A stretch of 36,304 nt of DNA from the NCBI GenBank assembly GCA_900317855.1, contig ONIG01000024.1:1-36304 (forward strand). The letters are read 5' to 3'. This document shows, one piece after another, positions 1 to 5,672 of this stretch (the first letter of the stretch is position 1; each line of letters starts with the position of its first letter). Under the pieces are notes generated by a model that was not told where the DNA came from, searched no databases, and was given only the letters and a program-made list of their open reading frames with translations. The position numbers and the translations under genes were made by a program. Source of the DNA: an uncultured Eubacteriales bacterium (lineage in GTDB: Bacteria; Bacillota; Clostridia; Oscillospirales; Oscillospiraceae).

Positions 1-1
1 C

Positions 2-487
2 GGCGTCGGCGGCAATCTGTTCGCGCCGAAGATGACGACGACGCGCGCGCAGATCGTCCAGATCCTCTATAACCTCGAGGGCGAGCCGAAAGTTTCTGGC
101 ACCACGCCGTTTACCGACCTGACGCAAAACTGGTACAAGGACGCAGTCCTCTGGGCGTACCAGACCGGGGTCGTCTCCGGTACGTCTGCCACGACGTTTG
201 CGCCCGACCTGCCGGTGACGCGCGAGCAGATCGCGGTCATCCTCATGGAATACATGACGCGTGTACTCAAGCTCGAGCGCACGTGGACGCCCGCCGATCT
301 GAGCGTCTTCCCGGATGCGGGCAGCGTGTCCGGCTGGGCGAAGGACGCGCTGGCGGATGCCGTGGCCCTCGGCCTGATCTCCGGTGCGAGCAACGGCGGC
401 CAGACCTATCTCAACCCGCAGGGCAGCGCGACGCGCGAGCAGGTCGCGACGATCCTGATGAACTTCTGCCAGAATGTGAAGAAGTAA
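2..487 (+). CDS. S-layer homology (SLH) domain protein, C-terminal part (5' truncated by window edge)
   Basis: The reading frame is open from base 2 to a TAA at 485-487, so this is the end of a longer gene whose start lies outside. The visible part is the tail of one SLH repeat (GGNLFAPKMTTTRAQIVQIL) and two more repeats. The second runs from PFTDL..W..DAVLWAYQTGVVSG to FAPDLPVTREQIAVIL. The third runs from FPDAGSVSGWAKDAL to LNPQGSATREQVATILMNF. SLH triplets bind secondary cell-wall polymer and anchor exported proteins to the cell surface, so the missing N-terminal part should hold a signal peptide and the functional domain. A strong hairpin follows the stop. The domain call is firm; the function of the whole protein cannot be told. 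Confidence 0.9.
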   Translation, partial: GVGGNLFAPKMTTTRAQIVQILYNLEGEPKVSGTTPFTDLTQNWYKDAVLWAYQTGVVSGTSATTFAPDLPVTREQIAVILMEYMTRVLKLERTWTPADLSVFPDAGSVSGWAKDALADAVALGLISGASNGGQTYLNPQGSATREQVATILMNFCQNVKK

Positions 488-502
488 TCAACCAAATGAA
501 CA

Positions 503-535
503 GCCCCTCAGATCCGAATGGATCTGAGGGGCTTT
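503..535. terminator. Intrinsic terminator-like hairpin between convergent genes
   Basis: A perfect 13-bp stem (503-515 with 520-532) with loop GAAT is followed by TTT on the plus strand. It sits between the SLH gene (plus) and the MerR gene (minus), so it may serve both. The U-tract is short on both sides. Confidence 0.7.
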
Positions 536-545
536 GCATATACAT

Positions 546-851
546 TCACTCCGTGGCCCGGACGGGGATGCGGATCTCGGTCACGAATTTTTCCGGGTCG
601 CTGGTCAGGCCGTAGTCGATCATCGTGATCTCGCGCGAGAAGTCCGCCGGGGCGAGCGCGTGCGCGCGCAGATAGCGGATGGTATTGAGCACCTCAAACT
701 GCCGCGGCCCGTAGTAGCGGTAGCCGGTCGCGGGGTCGGTGTATTCCGGCGTGAGCAGGCCGATGGTCTCATAGTGGCGCAGGCTGCTCACGCTCAGGTG
801 AAACAGCTGCGCCACGTCGCCGATGGAAAAGAGCTCCTGCGTGCGCGCCAT
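546..851 (-). CDS. MerR-family transcriptional regulator (short, 101 aa)
   Basis: The N-terminus has the MerR winged-helix signature: FSIGDVAQLFHLSVSSLRHYE, IGLLTPEYTDPATGYRYY, then a short dimerisation helix. At 101 aa it has almost no effector-binding domain, so it may sense its ligand poorly or act as a small dimer. The start has a good ribosome site (GGAGGA) inside the end of the upstream MATE gene, whose stop is one base away, so the two are translated as an operon. The promoter in front of the MATE gene has the stretched 19-bp spacer and inverted repeat typical of MerR targets, so autoregulation of the MATE-merR operon is the natural inference. The inducer is unknown. Confidence 0.88.
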   Translation of the reverse strand: MARTQELFSIGDVAQLFHLSVSSLRHYETIGLLTPEYTDPATGYRYYGPRQFEVLNTIRYLRAHALAPADFSREITMIDYGLTSDPEKFVTEIRIPVRATE

Positions 852-852
852 G

Positions 853-2199
853 TCAGTCCTCCTCCGGCACGAGCCGGCCGCGCCGCCGCAGCACCAGAAA
901 CGCGATCACGCAGATGATGACCGACAGCAGCGAGCCCGCCGCCGTGGCCAGGCCCATGGGCAGCAGCGTCGCGGGAAAGTATCTGCTCGTCAGGTATGCG
1001 CCCGGTACGCGCACGAGCACGACGGCCGTGATGTTGTGCAGGAACGACAGCTCCGAGCGGCCGATGGCGCAGAAATACCCGCTGAAGCAAAAGTGCAGCC
1101 CGGCGAGGCAGCAGTCGAGAATATACCCGCGCAGGTACTGCCCGCCCGCGGCGGCGACGGCCGCGCTGTCCGTGAACAGCCCCACGACCGGCTCGGCCAC
1201 GAACTGGATGATGACCGAGATGAGGATGCCGAAGCCGAACGCGATAGCGATGGCGTACCACAGCGTCTGCAGCGCGCGGCGGGGCTTGCCCGCGCCGATG
1301 CATTGCGCGCCGAGGGCCGACACCGTCGAGAGCATGGACGACGGCACGAGGAACAGAAAGCTGATGATCTTCTCCACGATGCCGACGGCGGCGGCATCCG
1401 TGAGGCCGCGGCGGTTGGCGATGACGGTGATGAATAAAAACGCGATCTGGATCAGCCCGTCCTGCAGTGCGACCGGCACGCCGATGCGCAGGATGCGGCC
1501 CATGACCGCCCGCTGCGGGCGAAAATCGCCCCGCGTGAGGGCGATGCCGTCGCGCGCGCGGCGGATGACGAGCAGCGACACGACAACGCTGACCGCCTGC
1601 GCGAGCGTGGTGCCGAGCGCGGCGCCCGCCGGGCCCATGTGCAGCGCGCCCATGAACAGATAGTCGAGCGCGATGTTCGCCGCGCACGCGATGGCGATGA
1701 AATACATCGGGCGCTTCGAGTCGCCCAGGCCGCGGAAGATGGACGCGATGATGTTGTACGCCGTGATCAGCGGCACGCCGAGAAAGCAGATGCGCAGATA
1801 GGCGATCGTTCCGGGCACGGCCTCGGCCGGCGTGGACATGACCGCCGCGATCGGCCGCGCGAGCGCGAGCAGCAGCCCCGTCAGCACGACGCTCAGCGCC
1901 AGAAACAGCGTCGTCGTGTTGCCGATGCAGCTGGCCGCGCCCCGGCGGTCGCGCGCGCCGACGGCCTGACCGATCGTGACCGTCGCGCCCATGGCAAGGC
2001 CGACGATCATGACCGTGAGCATGTGCATGACCTGACTGCCGATGGCCACGGCCGTCGTGCTCGCCACGCCCTCATACCAGCCGATGATGAACAGGTCGGC
2101 CATGCCGTAGAGCGTCTGCAGGAAGTACGAGAGCAGATACGGCAGCGAAAAGCGCACGATGTTGCCAAAGACGCTGCCGGTCGTGAGATTTTTCTCCAT
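853..2199 (-). CDS. MATE-family multidrug/cation efflux transporter
   Basis: A 448-aa polytopic protein of the usual MATE length with about 12 membrane segments in two similar halves. It starts MEKNLTTGSVFGNIVRFSLPYLLSYFLQTLYGMADLFIIG, a typical NorM/DinF-like opening that lines up the bundle before helix 1. The second half repeats the pattern (RIGVPVALQDGLIQIAFLFITVIAN). MATE proteins export drugs or organic cations in exchange for Na+ or H+. It is the first gene of a two-gene operon with a MerR regulator directly behind it, which suggests drug-inducible export. A GGGG-type ribosome site precedes the ATG. The substrate cannot be read from sequence. Confidence 0.93.
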   Translation of the reverse strand: MEKNLTTGSVFGNIVRFSLPYLLSYFLQTLYGMADLFIIGWYEGVASTTAVAIGSQVMHMLTVMIVGLAMGATVTIGQAVGARDRRGAASCIGNTTTLFLALSVVLTGLLLALARPIAAVMSTPAEAVPGTIAYLRICFLGVPLITAYNIIASIFRGLGDSKRPMYFIAIACAANIALDYLFMGALHMGPAGAALGTTLAQAVSVVVSLLVIRRARDGIALTRGDFRPQRAVMGRILRIGVPVALQDGLIQIAFLFITVIANRRGLTDAAAVGIVEKIISFLFLVPSSMLSTVSALGAQCIGAGKPRRALQTLWYAIAIAFGFGILISVIIQFVAEPVVGLFTDSAAVAAAGGQYLRGYILDCCLAGLHFCFSGYFCAIGRSELSFLHNITAVVLVRVPGAYLTSRYFPATLLPMGLATAAGSLLSVIICVIAFLVLRRRGRLVPEED

Positions 2200-2229
2200 G
2201 GTGCTTGCCCCTTTGCGTGGAATACCGTC

Positions 2230-2260
2230 ATTCTAAACTCTATAACGGTTGTAGAGTCAA
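2230..2260 (-). promoter_or_regulatory. MerR-type promoter with 19-bp spacer and inverted repeat, upstream of the MATE gene
   Basis: On the minus strand there is a -35 TTGACT (2255-2260) and a -10 TAGAAT (2230-2235) separated by 19 bp instead of 17. The spacer edges hold the inverted repeat ACTCTA (2237-2242) / TAGAGT (2252-2257), nearly extended by AA/TT. MerR-family activators work on such over-long spacers by bending the DNA. The regulator encoded as the second gene of this operon is the obvious binder. Confidence 0.75.
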
Positions 2261-2270
2261 GGTTTTATTT

Positions 2271-2301
2271 GCCCCGGCGCAGATTTTTTTCGCGCCGGGG
2301 C
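2271..2301. terminator. Hairpin after the GNAT gene, before the MATE promoter
   Basis: A 10-bp perfect stem (GCCCCGGCGC at 2271-2280, its complement at 2292-2301) encloses an 11-base loop. It lies just after the stop of the minus-strand GNAT gene and ends that transcript, though no good U-tract follows it. Confidence 0.45.
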
Positions 2302-2310
2302 GGGAAATGT

Positions 2311-2799
2311 TCAGAACGTCAGGCGCATCTGATACCACACGACGCCGCCGTGGGTGGAGGCCGACACGCCCTCACTCACGAAGCCGAACTTCGCATAGTA
2401 ATGCACGAGCCGGTCCTTGCACGTGAGCACAAGGCCGCGCCGCCCCTGCGCGCGGGCGTCGGCAATGGCGCGCTCGAGAAGCTGTCCCGCATAGCCGTGC
2501 CGGCGGTAGTCGGGCAGTGTGTTCACGCCGAAGATCATCTGCCACGCGCCGTGCGCGTCGTGCAGGGATGCATCGGCATAGAGATCGTCCGTGAGGTCGG
2601 CGCGGTCGGTGACCATGCCGTCGACGAACGCGATGAGCGTGCCGCCGTCAAACATCAGCCAGAAGTGGCCGCCGTAGTGCGCCAGCCGGTCAGATAGCTC
2701 TGCCCGCGTCGCGGCCTCCGCCGCCGGGAAGCACGCCGCCTCCACCGCCGCCACGGCGTCGAGATCGGCGAGGGTCGCCGTGCGAATGATTTGATCCAT
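2311..2799 (-). CDS. GNAT-family N-acetyltransferase
   Basis: A 162-aa protein with the GNAT fold: N-terminal IIRTATLADLDAVAAVEAACFP, a central strand, NTLPDYRRHGYAGQLLERAI (motif A, acetyl-CoA binding, here R-R-H-G-Y-A in place of Q/RxxGxG/A), and a C-terminal YAKFGFVSEG motif. The start at 2799 is chosen because GGAGG sits at good spacing and the upstream HAD stop is only two bases away; longer in-frame versions run through the HAD gene in another frame. It is translationally linked to that HAD hydrolase. The substrate is unknown; spermidine-type and small-amine acetyltransferases share this look. Confidence 0.85.
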   Translation of the reverse strand: MDQIIRTATLADLDAVAAVEAACFPAAEAATRAELSDRLAHYGGHFWLMFDGGTLIAFVDGMVTDRADLTDDLYADASLHDAHGAWQMIFGVNTLPDYRRHGYAGQLLERAIADARAQGRRGLVLTCKDRLVHYYAKFGFVSEGVSASTHGGVVWYQMRLTF

Positions 2800-2801
2800 C
2801 G

Positions 2802-3467
2802 TTATGCCTCCGTTTCGTCCAGCAGCAGCGCTTCGAGCTCCGCCACCGTGCGGCAGTAGTGCGGGCTGATGCGCTGCATCGTTTTGATGATGTGCGGCAC
2901 GGTGTGCGTCCACCCGGCCGCAATGAAGTCCACGCCCGCGCGGTCGGCCATGTCCTTGCCGGGCTTGAGGTCGTCGATGACCACGAGCTGCTCCGGCCGC
3001 AGGCCGAGCTCGCGCTCGATCTGATAGATCGGCCACGGTGCGGGCTTGCGCCGCTCCGGGTCGTCGTCCCAGCCGTAGATGAGCTCCGGCGTGGGCAGGC
3101 CGTGCGCGCGGTAATCGCGCAGGATCGTCTCCGGCACGGAGTGGCTCACGACGCAGATGTGCCCGCCCGCGGCATGATACCGCTGCAGCAGCTCGCGCAT
3201 ACCGGGGAAGGTGTCCGGCACGTGCGTGCGCGCGCTCTCCAGCCACGTGCGGTACTGAAAGTCCATCTCGCTGTCGGAAAAATGCAGAATGTCGCTGCAC
3301 AGCGCGCCGAAGCCGGGCTCGAACGAGTAGGAAAAAAAGTCGTCGAGCGTCATGTGCACGTCCGGCCGCAGCGTTTTGAGCGTCTGCACGAAGGCCGGGT
3401 AATTGACGGACGCGGTGCTGTTGACGACCGTGTCGTCATGGTCGAGCACCAGACATTGGTAGCGCAT
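2802..3467 (-). CDS. HAD-superfamily hydrolase (phosphatase-like)
   Basis: A 221-aa HAD protein. Motif I is LDHDDTVVNST (nucleophile D plus general acid D, with an unusual H between: DHDDT rather than DxDGT). Motif II is VVSHS, motif III the K in ERRKPAPW, motif IV VVIDDLKPG. The cap is helical (residues about 20-85), so it belongs to the subfamily I phosphoglycolate-phosphatase-like group. AAGGAGG precedes the ATG. Co-transcribed with the GNAT gene behind it. Such enzymes remove phosphate from small metabolites; the substrate cannot be assigned. Confidence 0.85.
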   Translation of the reverse strand: MRYQCLVLDHDDTVVNSTASVNYPAFVQTLKTLRPDVHMTLDDFFSYSFEPGFGALCSDILHFSDSEMDFQYRTWLESARTHVPDTFPGMRELLQRYHAAGGHICVVSHSVPETILRDYRAHGLPTPELIYGWDDDPERRKPAPWPIYQIERELGLRPEQLVVIDDLKPGKDMADRAGVDFIAAGWTHTVPHIIKTMQRISPHYCRTVAELEALLLDETEA

Positions 3468-3546
3468 GGGCGACGCCTCCTTCGGGTTGAAATATGGATG
3501 CATTTTATCACACGGCGCGCGAAAATGCACGCGCGTGCACGAAAAT

Positions 3547-3575
3547 GCCCGGACGAAGTTTTCCTCCGCCCGGGC
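3547..3575 (-). terminator. Terminator-like hairpin after the TraX-like gene
   Basis: On the minus strand an imperfect stem, outer GCCCGG/CCGGGC with two internal mismatches, is followed by GCATTTTCG. It lies between the TraX-like stop (3596) and the HAD promoter region. Confidence 0.45.
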
Positions 3576-3595
3576 CGATGCCTTGTACAGTTTGC

Positions 3596-4357
3596 TCAGA
3601 AGCTGCCGGCGGCCGTGCTTGCGCCCGCGCCCCAGAGCAGCACGCGCAGCACGCCGATGAGCGCGAGGTGCGCGGGATAATAGACGTAAAAGAGCTTGCC
3701 CATAGAGCGCCATTTGCCCCGCGTGCCGTCATAGCACCGCAGCAGCGGGATGGAGAGCGCTGTGCCGAGCTGCACGAGCGCATATACTTTATCTATAAAG
3801 AAGAAATACACGAGCGCGTACACGGCCGACCACACCATGAGCCAGCACATCTGGCGGCGGAAGTCCCCCCGCGCCTGTCCCATGAACAGGATCGCCATCG
3901 CGGCCACGCAGCTCCAGTCCGACGGAAAGGTGATGGCGCAGATCAAAAACGTCAGCACGAGCTTGATCCAGCCTTTCAGCCGCGCGTCATCGTGGATGAC
4001 GAGCAGCACGAGGCCCCACGCGAGCGACCACACGACGCCCGTCTGGTTGAACGGCCCGGTGGACAGCGGCAAAAACGGGATGCCGAAGCAGAAATCATAC
4101 GCAAAGTGCGAGATGAACGCGAGCGCGAACAGACGCACGGCGTATTTTTTCACATCGTGCGTGTAGTGATAGCCCTCGACGACGAAAAACCACATGATCG
4201 GCGCCGTCACGCGGCCGAGCAGGTGCAGCAAAAGCACCCACCACGCGGTGCTGTACCCCGGCCAGAGCGTCCACGTGAGGTGGTCGAGCGTCATGGCGAG
4301 GATGGCGATGCCCTTGAGCGCGTTGCCGCTCAGGGCCGGTCTGCGGGTCTGGAGCAT
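3596..4357 (-). CDS. TraX-family integral membrane protein (acyltransferase-3-like)
   Basis: A 253-aa protein with about eight membrane segments. It has the TraX hallmarks: an N-terminal SGNALKGIAILAMTLDHLTW (the LK.IA...M..DH block), then LGRVTAPIMWFFVVEGY (R and EG conserved), and near the C-terminus FYVYYPAHLALIGVLR. TraX acetylates F-pilin in conjugative plasmids, but chromosomal homologues of this length are common in Clostridia without any pilin gene, and their acyl acceptor is unknown. No conjugation gene is visible nearby. The start has GGAGG at good spacing. Family call firm, function open. Confidence 0.85.
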   Translation of the reverse strand: MLQTRRPALSGNALKGIAILAMTLDHLTWTLWPGYSTAWWVLLLHLLGRVTAPIMWFFVVEGYHYTHDVKKYAVRLFALAFISHFAYDFCFGIPFLPLSTGPFNQTGVVWSLAWGLVLLVIHDDARLKGWIKLVLTFLICAITFPSDWSCVAAMAILFMGQARGDFRRQMCWLMVWSAVYALVYFFFIDKVYALVQLGTALSIPLLRCYDGTRGKWRSMGKLFYVYYPAHLALIGVLRVLLWGAGASTAAGSF

Positions 4358-4392
4358 GGGGGCACCTCCGGAAAACGAGTTTTCTCTTTTTC

Positions 4393-4421
4393 AGCATAGC
4401 AAATCCGCGCCGCCGCGTCAA
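4393..4421 (-). promoter_or_regulatory. Sigma-A-like promoter for the TraX-like gene
   Basis: Minus strand: -35 TTGACG (4416-4421), 17-bp spacer, -10 TATGCT (4393-4398), about 35 bases before the ATG. Confidence 0.6.
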
Positions 4422-4442
4422 TGCCCGCGGCGCAGAATGAAA

Positions 4443-4474
4443 CCGCCCGCGGCAGCTTTGGCTGCCGCGGACGG
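4443..4474 (-). terminator. Hairpin after the DtxR-family regulator gene
   Basis: A 14-bp stem with one mismatch (4443-4456 with 4461-4474) and a 4-base loop, 20 bases after the regulator's stop. The tail on the minus strand is GCGGTTTCATTC, a weak U-tract. Confidence 0.5.
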
Positions 4475-4493
4475 AAATATCCGGCTGCGCGCG

Positions 4494-4919
4494 TCAGGTT
4501 TCGTCGGTCCCGGCCGTCTCGCCGAGGCCCGCATCGTCCTCCCCGAGGATGCCGAGCTTGCCGATGGCGTGGCGGCAGAGCGCCGCGTACGTCTGCTCGC
4601 TGATGTCGTGCTCCATCTTGCAGGCGTCCTCCTCGGCGGTCTTGGCGTCCACGCCGAGCTCCATGAGAAACTTGGTCAGCGTGTGGTGCCGGTCGAGCAT
4701 ACGCGCGGCGATGTCCATCCCGCTCGGCGTGAGCGTGATGAACCCGTCACGGTCCATGGTGATGTAGCCGTTTTCGCGCAGACGCTTGGTCGTGTAGGTC
4801 ACGCTCGGCTTCGTGACGCCGAGGTGCTCCGCGATGTCGATCGAGCGGATGTAACCGTGCTTCTGCTGCATCATCAGCATAGCCTCCAGATAGTCCTCCG
4901 CAGCTCTGCGTATCTGCAT
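4494..4919 (-). CDS. DtxR/MntR-family metal-dependent transcriptional regulator
   Basis: A 141-aa protein, divergent from the feo operon. The N-terminal winged helix reads AAEDYLEAMLMMQQKHGYIR, DIAEHLGVTKPSVTYTTKRL, GYITMDRDGFITLTPSG. The metal-binding dimerisation domain has the typical residues ML.RHHTLTKFL, E.A..DACKMEHDISEQTY. No C-terminal SH3 (FeoA-like) domain follows, so it is MntR-length rather than DtxR-length. It should repress in the presence of Fe(II) (or Mn(II)). I chose ATG 4919, which has GGTGA eight bases upstream and matches the usual family start; in-frame TTG 4934 and GTG 4931 are alternatives with poorer ribosome sites. Its -10 overlaps one of five operator-like palindromes, so autoregulation is likely. 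Confidence 0.9.
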   Translation of the reverse strand: MQIRRAAEDYLEAMLMMQQKHGYIRSIDIAEHLGVTKPSVTYTTKRLRENGYITMDRDGFITLTPSGMDIAARMLDRHHTLTKFLMELGVDAKTAEEDACKMEHDISEQTYAALCRHAIGKLGILGEDDAGLGETAGTDET

Positions 4920-4955
4920 AGCGGTTTTCACCAACCTTTTCGTGAAATCTCTTTT

Positions 4956-4984
4956 AGGTTAGCACACTTTAACCAAAATTGCAA
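4956..4984 (-). promoter_or_regulatory. Promoter of the DtxR-family regulator, overlapped by operator site 1
   Basis: Minus strand: -35 TTGCAA (4979-4984), 17-bp spacer, -10 TAACCT (4956-4961). The palindrome at 4957-4974 covers the -10 and most of the spacer, so a bound repressor would block RNA polymerase. Confidence 0.55.
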
Positions 4985-5120
4985 GAGACGCGGCTTTTTT
5001 ATATTTTTCTCTTGACAAGCGATGTTAGATGCGTTAAACTTTGGCATGGTTAAGGAAGTTTAACTTCTGTTAAACGAATGTAACCGATCTTTTTTCATCC
5101 AAGGTTAGCACGCTCTAACC
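4957..5120. promoter_or_regulatory. Array of five operator-like 18-bp palindromes between regulator and feo operon
   Basis: Five sites fit GGTTAR-N6-YTAACC to varying degree: 4957-4974 (GGTTAG/TTAACC), 5023-5040 (TGTTAG/TAAACT), 5048-5065 (GGTTAA/TTAACT), 5068-5085 (TGTTAA/GTAACC) and 5103-5120 (GGTTAG/CTAACC, perfect). The first is extended to TTAGGTTAG, identical to one half of the classical DtxR/IdeR iron box. Sites 2-5 cover and follow the feo promoter; site 1 covers the regulator promoter. The inference is cooperative iron-dependent repression by the divergent DtxR-family protein. Confidence 0.72.
5012..5040 (+). promoter_or_regulatory. feoA: Promoter of the feo operon
   Basis: A perfect -35 TTGACA (5012-5017), 17-bp spacer and -10 TAAACT (5035-5040). 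An operator-like palindrome (5023-5040) overlaps spacer and -10. The ATG of the first feoA is about 100 bases downstream, with three more palindromes in the leader. Confidence 0.75.
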
Positions 5121-5142
5121 GTTTACCAGTGGAGGGATATCT

Positions 5143-5355
5143 ATGATGCCGCTGAATCTCGCCAACGTCGGCGAGGAGACACTGATTCTGAAAGTCGGCG
5201 GGAACCCGGAGATCAGAAAGCATTTGGCCGATCTGGGGTTTGTCCCCGGTGGGACGGCTACGGTCGTATCGGCGATCGGCGGGAATCTGATCGTGAAGGT
5301 CAAAGAATCCCGCGTTGCCATCAGCGATGAGATGGCACGCAAGATCATGATTTAA
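5143..5355 (+). CDS. feoA: FeoA family protein (first copy)
   Basis: A 70-aa SH3-like protein: LNLANVGEETLILKVGG, then IRKHLADLGFVPGGTATVV, then GGNLIVKVKESRVAISDEMARKI. The L.DLGF.PG block is the FeoA signature. FeoA is a cytosolic partner needed for Fe(II) uptake by FeoB, thought to bind its G domain. Two adjacent ATGs (5143, 5146) are both possible; GGAGGG lies nine bases before the first. First gene of the iron-regulated operon, 13 bases before the second feoA. Having two short FeoA proteins next to FeoB is common in Clostridia. Confidence 0.92.
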   Translation: MMPLNLANVGEETLILKVGGNPEIRKHLADLGFVPGGTATVVSAIGGNLIVKVKESRVAISDEMARKIMI

Positions 5356-5368
5356 GGGAGGAAGTACG

Positions 5369-5593
5369 ATGAAAACGCTGCGAGACGCCAAGATCGGCGA
5401 AACGGTCAAGGTCGTGAAGCTGCACGGTGAGGGCGCGATCAAGCGCCGCATCATGGACATGGGCATCACGAAGGGCACGGATGTGTACGTGCGCAAGGTC
5501 GCACCGCTCGGTGATCCGGTGGAAGTCACGGTCCGCGGCTACGAGCTGAGTCTGCGCAAGGCCGACGCCGAGATGATCGAAGTTCAGGCGTAA
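5369..5593 (+). CDS. feoA: FeoA family protein (second copy)
   Basis: A 74-aa protein with the same fold: TLRDAKIGETVKVVKLHGEG, IKRRIMDMGITKGTDVYV, PLGDPVEVTVRGYELSLRKADAEMI. The RRI.DMG...G and P.GDP....RGY.LSLR..DA blocks are the canonical FeoA motif, closer to textbook FeoA than the first copy. GGGAGGA precedes the ATG. It lies 79 bases before feoB in the same operon. The two copies are divergent, so they probably have different contacts rather than being a recent duplication. Confidence 0.94.
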   Translation: MKTLRDAKIGETVKVVKLHGEGAIKRRIMDMGITKGTDVYVRKVAPLGDPVEVTVRGYELSLRKADAEMIEVQA

Positions 5594-5672
5594 ACTTCTG
5601 TAAGCAAAAAATACTGATTACATAAGGTAGGATCCCCCAAAGCAGAGGAGAATATCGCAAAGGAGCATCCGA

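Noticed and set aside
3596..4357. A conjugative element around the TraX-like gene
   Set aside because: No relaxase, coupling protein or other transfer gene is near; chromosomal TraX-like genes are common.
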